Assembly: GCA_018698975.1 (NCBI GenBank)
Contig: JABIPQ010000074.1
Coordinates: 1-35,941, forward strand
Source: Gammaproteobacteria bacterium
GTDB taxonomy: Bacteria > Pseudomonadota > Gammaproteobacteria > Pseudomonadales > Pseudohongiellaceae
Length of the DNA: 35,941 bases
Direction: 5' to 3'
Made by a program: the position numbers and the translations under genes. This document shows, one piece after another, positions 33,000 to 35,941 of the stretch (positions are counted from its first letter, which is position 1; each line of letters starts with the position of its first letter). The notes beneath the pieces were generated by a model. The model was not told the origin of the DNA. It saw only the letters and a program-made list of their open reading frames with translations, and did no database searches.

Positions 33000-33269
33000 A
33001 TGGCACAAGAAGAATCCCCGAAAATTGAATATCCCTGTCGTTATCCTATCAAGGTCATGGGACTTGATGTTGATGATTATAGCGCAGCCATCGTCGACAT
33101 TATCCGTATTCATGCACCGGATCTGGGAGATGAGGATATCTCTTATCGTCCCAGCCGAGAGGGTAAATACCTGGCAGTAAATGTCATTATTACTGCGCAT
33201 TCGCTGGAGCAGATACAAGCACTATTTAACGATCTGAAAGCCAGTGGTCGTGTGGCCATGGTACTTTAA
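33000..33269 (+). CDS. ybeD: YbeD / DUF493 family protein
   Basis: This 89-residue protein has the ACT-like DUF493 fold. It opens IEYPCRYPIKVMGL, with R14 and the PIKVMG motif, followed by SREGKYLAVNVIITAHSLEQIQ. The family lies between dacA and lipB in most gammaproteobacteria and is suspected, but not shown, to regulate lipoate or cell-wall functions. AGAAG four bases before the ATG is the ribosome site. It is full length and cytoplasmic. Confidence 0.93.
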   Translation: MAQEESPKIEYPCRYPIKVMGLDVDDYSAAIVDIIRIHAPDLGDEDISYRPSREGKYLAVNVIITAHSLEQIQALFNDLKASGRVAMVL

Positions 33270-33349
33270 TAAGATCTTTGAAAAAGTCTGGGGCCAGGCA
33301 GTTGTTTACTGGTCCGAAACCATCTTGATAATCTCTTTGCCGAGGCATT

Positions 33350-33994
33350 GTGACCGCCATTCAGGAATCAGAAATTAATCCCCATCTGGAATTCAAAGAT
33401 CTGGGTACAGTCGATTATCTGGATACCTGGTCAAGTATGAAGACCTTCACGATTGAACGGGAAGCTCATCATGTTGATGAATGCTGGCTGCTACAACACC
33501 GGCGAGTATTTACTTTGGGGCAGGCCGGTAAAAATGAACATATTCTTGATCCCCACGATATTCCGGTTGTTAACACTGATCGGGGAGGGCAGGTTACATA
33601 TCATGGAACCGGCCAACTGGTTGCTTACCTGTTAATTGATATCAAGCGCCGTAAAATCGGGGTTAGGCAGCTAGTGGATCTGATCGAAAACTCAATAATA
33701 GAGGTGCTGGCATCATTTGACATCACAGCAACCACCCGGAAAAGCGCACCAGGTGTTTATGTGGGAGAGGACAAGATTGCTGCATTGGGATTGCGGATAA
33801 AAAATGGCCGCTCTTACCATGGCCTCAGTTTGAATGTGGATATGGATCTGCAGCCTTTCAGTTATATTAACCCTTGCGGATATCCAGGCCTGGGTGTCAC
33901 GCAAATCAGGAATTATGTGACTGACTTCCCTGATAATCTATTGTTGGAAACCCAGACCAGGTTGATGAAGGTCTTGTCAGCCAATCTGATATAA
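33350..33994 (+). CDS. lipB: octanoyl-[acyl-carrier protein]:protein octanoyltransferase
   Basis: This 214-residue enzyme moves octanoate from acyl carrier protein to lipoyl domains. Motifs are [28 protein letters not shown] (78-95), KSAPGVYV, the catalytic lysine K142 in DKIAALG and the thioester cysteine C176 in INPCGYPG. Start is GTG at 33350, preceded by GAGG at a 4-base spacing. An extended -10 promoter for lipA overlaps its last codons. It is the partner of lipA downstream. Confidence 0.96.
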   Translation: MTAIQESEINPHLEFKDLGTVDYLDTWSSMKTFTIEREAHHVDECWLLQHRRVFTLGQAGKNEHILDPHDIPVVNTDRGGQVTYHGTGQLVAYLLIDIKRRKIGVRQLVDLIENSIIEVLASFDITATTRKSAPGVYVGEDKIAALGLRIKNGRSYHGLSLNVDMDLQPFSYINPCGYPGLGVTQIRNYVTDFPDNLLLETQTRLMKVLSANLI

Positions 33995-33995
33995 T
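33987..33995 (+). promoter_or_regulatory. extended -10 promoter of lipA
   Basis: TGATATAAT matches the extended -10 consensus TGnTATAAT exactly and overlaps the lipB stop codon. Transcription would start near 34002, 29 bases before the lipA ATG. No good -35 is present, which is acceptable for this promoter class. Confidence 0.5.
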
Positions 33996-34030
33996 CGCTT
34001 TTTATTCCCTTTTTACTTACGAAGACCTTT

Positions 34031-34984
34031 ATGGCAAACACTGAAAATATGAAACCTGTTGTACAGGGTGAAAAGTTACGCGGGGCTGACAAGGTTGCCC
34101 GTATTCCTGTGAAGGTTATTCCCACCATTGAGATGCCCCGAAAGCCTGAATGGATTCGCGTAACATTGGGCAATAATGAAAAAGTGGAAAAAATTCGCCA
34201 GACCCTGAGAAAACATAAACTCAGCTCTGTCTGTGAAGAAGCGTCCTGCCCCAACCTTGGTGAATGTTTTAGCTCAGGTACTGCGACATTCATGATTATG
34301 GGTGATATCTGTACCAGGCGTTGTCCATTTTGCGATGTCGCCCATGGCAGACCCAATGCCCTGATGGAAAATGAACCCCTTGAGCTGGCTGAAGCTATTG
34401 CAGAAATGGGCCTGAGCTATGTTGTGGTGACTTCAGTAGATAGAGATGACCTGCGTGATGGTGGTGCCGACCATTTTGCGCGCTGTATAGAAGCAACCCG
34501 ACGCCTGAATCCAGGCATCAAGCTTGAAATTCTGGTGCCGGATTTTCGCGGTAGAGGGGATATAGCCATCAATATACTTTCCAGAACAGCACCTGATGTT
34601 TTTAATCATAATCTGGAAACAGTACCAAGCCTCTATAAAAAAGTACGCCCTGGTTCTGATTACCAATGGTCCCTGAATCTTTTAAAGCAATATAAAGAGA
34701 TGGCACCTGATGTACTGACAAAATCCGGCATCATGGTGGGCGTTGGTGAAACCAGAGAGGAAGTCATACAGGTAATGGAAGATATGTATGCCCATAAGAT
34801 AGATATGGTCACCATTGGACAATATTTACAGCCATCCAGAGATCATTTGCCCGTTGAACGTTTTGTACATCCCGATGAGTTCGATGAATACGCTAGTATT
34901 GGTATGGATATGGGGTTTCATCATGTCGCAAGCGGACCGATGGTAAGGTCCTCATATCATGCGGACAAACAGGCTTCTTTGTAA
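34031..34984 (+). CDS. lipA: lipoyl synthase
   Basis: This 317-residue radical SAM enzyme inserts two sulfurs into octanoyl groups on lipoyl domains. The auxiliary cluster ligands C68, C73 and C79 form [12 protein letters not shown]. The radical SAM cluster is C94, C98 and C101 (CTRRCPFC). [33 protein letters not shown] and the C-terminal RSSYHA, whose serine binds the auxiliary cluster, are all present. It is full length. It ends the conserved lipoate block, and an SDR gene follows after an AT-rich 42-base gap without a terminator. Confidence 0.97.
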   Translation: MANTENMKPVVQGEKLRGADKVARIPVKVIPTIEMPRKPEWIRVTLGNNEKVEKIRQTLRKHKLSSVCEEASCPNLGECFSSGTATFMIMGDICTRRCPFCDVAHGRPNALMENEPLELAEAIAEMGLSYVVVTSVDRDDLRDGGADHFARCIEATRRLNPGIKLEILVPDFRGRGDIAINILSRTAPDVFNHNLETVPSLYKKVRPGSDYQWSLNLLKQYKEMAPDVLTKSGIMVGVGETREEVIQVMEDMYAHKIDMVTIGQYLQPSRDHLPVERFVHPDEFDEYASIGMDMGFHHVASGPMVRSSYHADKQASL

Positions 34985-35026
34985 ATATAAAAATAATAAA
35001 AGTAAAAAAGTGTATTTAATTAAAGA

Positions 35027-35821
35027 ATGCAAAAATTAAAAGATAAAGTCGCATTTATAACCGGAGCTGCCGGAGGGATCGGTCTGGCCACCGCAAAATT
35101 ATTTTTGTCTGAAGGGGCCAGAGTAATCATGGCGGACAGTGATGCTGACAAGCTCGAAGATGACGCGGCAGCCATGGAAGAAATCAAAGAACATGGTGGG
35201 TCTTTTAATATAGTAAGTACCGACATTACCAGCCAGGAGCAGGTGGAAAAAACAATTTCCTATATACAGAAAAAGTTTGCTCGCATCGATATAGCAGTCC
35301 TGAATGCAGGGGTGGCTGGTGCCAATATGCCGCTGGAAGAGTACCCGGTTGATTTGTTTGACGAGGTCATGGCCGTCAATATGCGCGGTGTTTGGCTGTC
35401 AATGCGTTCTGTTATCCCACTGATGAAAAAACAGCAAGCCGGTAGCATTATTCTGACCTCTTCAATTCAGGGTTTATCTGCGCTGGCAGGAACCACGGCT
35501 TATACCACCAGCAAACATGCATTGGTCGGAATGATGAAAGGGGCAGCACTGGAACTGGCTGAGTTTGGTGTGCGGGTTAATACCGTGCACCCGGGATATG
35601 TGGAAACACCCATGATGGATGCTATCCATAGTTCGGTAATGCCTGATGCGCCGGAAAATTTCCAGAAGGCTCTGTCTGCTTCTGTACCTATGAAGCGCTA
35701 TGCAAAACCTGAAGAGATTGCGCGCTTGATGCTATTCCTGGCTTCTGAGGATTCCAGTTATTCTACCGGCAGTTGTTTTCTTGCTGATGGTGGAATTCTG
35801 GCAGCCTTACCGACGTCCTGA
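35027..35821 (+). CDS. SDR family oxidoreductase
   Basis: This 264-residue classical short-chain dehydrogenase has the cofactor motif TGAAGGIG (12-19), NAG at 93-95 and the catalytic residues N118, S146, Y159 and K163 (YTTSK). The C-terminal VNTVHPGYVETPM and TGSCFLADGG blocks are also typical. D37 at the end of the second strand suggests NAD(H) preference. The substrate cannot be assigned. The ATG lies in AT-rich sequence without a clear ribosome site. Its position after lipA is not part of the conserved lipoate block. Confidence 0.92.
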   Translation: MQKLKDKVAFITGAAGGIGLATAKLFLSEGARVIMADSDADKLEDDAAAMEEIKEHGGSFNIVSTDITSQEQVEKTISYIQKKFARIDIAVLNAGVAGANMPLEEYPVDLFDEVMAVNMRGVWLSMRSVIPLMKKQQAGSIILTSSIQGLSALAGTTAYTTSKHALVGMMKGAALELAEFGVRVNTVHPGYVETPMMDAIHSSVMPDAPENFQKALSASVPMKRYAKPEEIARLMLFLASEDSSYSTGSCFLADGGILAALPTS

Positions 35822-35860
35822 GTGCTAGTCAGGCAGATTACGCTGAAAAGTGAATAGACT

Positions 35861-35880
35861 GTAGGAGGGGTTTTAACCCC
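35861..35880. repeat. REP-like element (GTAG head plus hairpin)
   Basis: GTAGGA is followed by GGGGTTTTAACCCC, which folds as GGGGT/ACCCC or longer. A GTAG or GGAG tetranucleotide directly 5' of a short palindrome is the signature of bacterial REP elements mobilised by RAYT transposases, such as those of pseudomonads. It lies in the gap after the SDR gene. There is no T-run, so it is a poor terminator. Only one copy is present in the window. Confidence 0.55.
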
Positions 35881-35893
35881 GAATGAATTCAAA

Positions 35894-35941
35894 GCTGAAG
35901 GCTAAAGGCTGAAGGCTAAAGGCTAAAGGCTAAAGGCTAAA
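35894..35941. repeat. 7-bp tandem repeat, unit GCTAAAG/GCTGAAG
   Basis: Seven consecutive heptamers (GCTGAAG, GCTAAAG, GCTGAAG, then GCTAAAG three times and a final GCTAAA) run to the last base of the window, so the full length is unknown. The array is intergenic and directly follows the REP-like hairpin. Such short arrays often vary in copy number by slippage. Confidence 0.92.

Noticed and set aside
35894-35941. CRISPR-like array at the right edge
   Set aside because: The units are 7 bp with no spacers; it is a simple tandem repeat.

Overview
The window looks like chromosomal DNA of a gammaproteobacterium with moderate GC content. The main evidence is the cell-shape and lipoate block at the right end (proA, nadD, rsfS, rlmH, mrdA, rodA, rlpA, dacA, ybeD, lipB, lipA), whose order is characteristic of that class. 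Secreted DUF6152-type proteins, a DUF5916 outer-membrane protein, an orphan triheme cytochrome c and DUF3237 proteins would fit a marine heterotroph, but I cannot name a genus from sequence alone. I see no phage, insertion sequence or CRISPR array. Repeats are limited to decayed tRNA copies, short tandem repeats and one REP-like element.

Layout. Positions 34-360 hold an intact tRNA-Ile(GAT), a decayed copy of it and a third 3' fragment. A membrane fatty acid desaturase follows. Positions 1499-7623 form a plus-strand cluster: an aldo/keto reductase, a DUF6152 fusion protein, a DUF885 lipoprotein and three more secreted proteins. Three of these proteins share a DGR/WEG-type domain and two share DUF6152, so the cluster appears to be built from two recurring modules. 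Positions 7640-10618 are on the minus strand: a stand-alone NAD(P)H-hydrate epimerase, a SIMPL-domain protein and a triheme cytochrome c lipoprotein. Positions 10831-13301 carry a glyoxylate/hydroxypyruvate-type reductase, two tandem DUF3237 proteins and an unknown protein with a twin-arginine motif.

Positions 13679-16691 look like one ECF-sigma operon: sigma factor, DUF3619-like membrane protein (candidate anti-sigma), small secreted protein, DUF3106 protein and L,D-transpeptidase. An M14 carboxypeptidase lipoprotein, a DUF924 protein, a CBM9-DUF5916 outer-membrane protein with a good sigma-70 promoter, and a TPR protein follow. serA and serC lie on the minus strand and are separated by a 12-bp tandem repeat. 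The serA is of the short ACT-domain type that I associate with Firmicutes.

Positions 24174-34984 carry a GIY-YIG protein and then the housekeeping block for proline synthesis, NAD synthesis, ribosome silencing and modification, peptidoglycan elongation (PBP2/RodA), septal/peptidoglycan trimming (RlpA, DacA) and lipoate synthesis (YbeD, LipB, LipA). The window ends with an SDR oxidoreductase, a REP-like hairpin and a 7-bp tandem array that runs off the edge.

The most interesting material is the DUF6152 / DGR-WEG module cluster, which includes a possible N-terminal two-histidine metal site. Next is the ECF operon, in which a small secreted protein resembles the periplasmic tail of the candidate anti-sigma factor. 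All functional statements about uncharacterised families are inferences.
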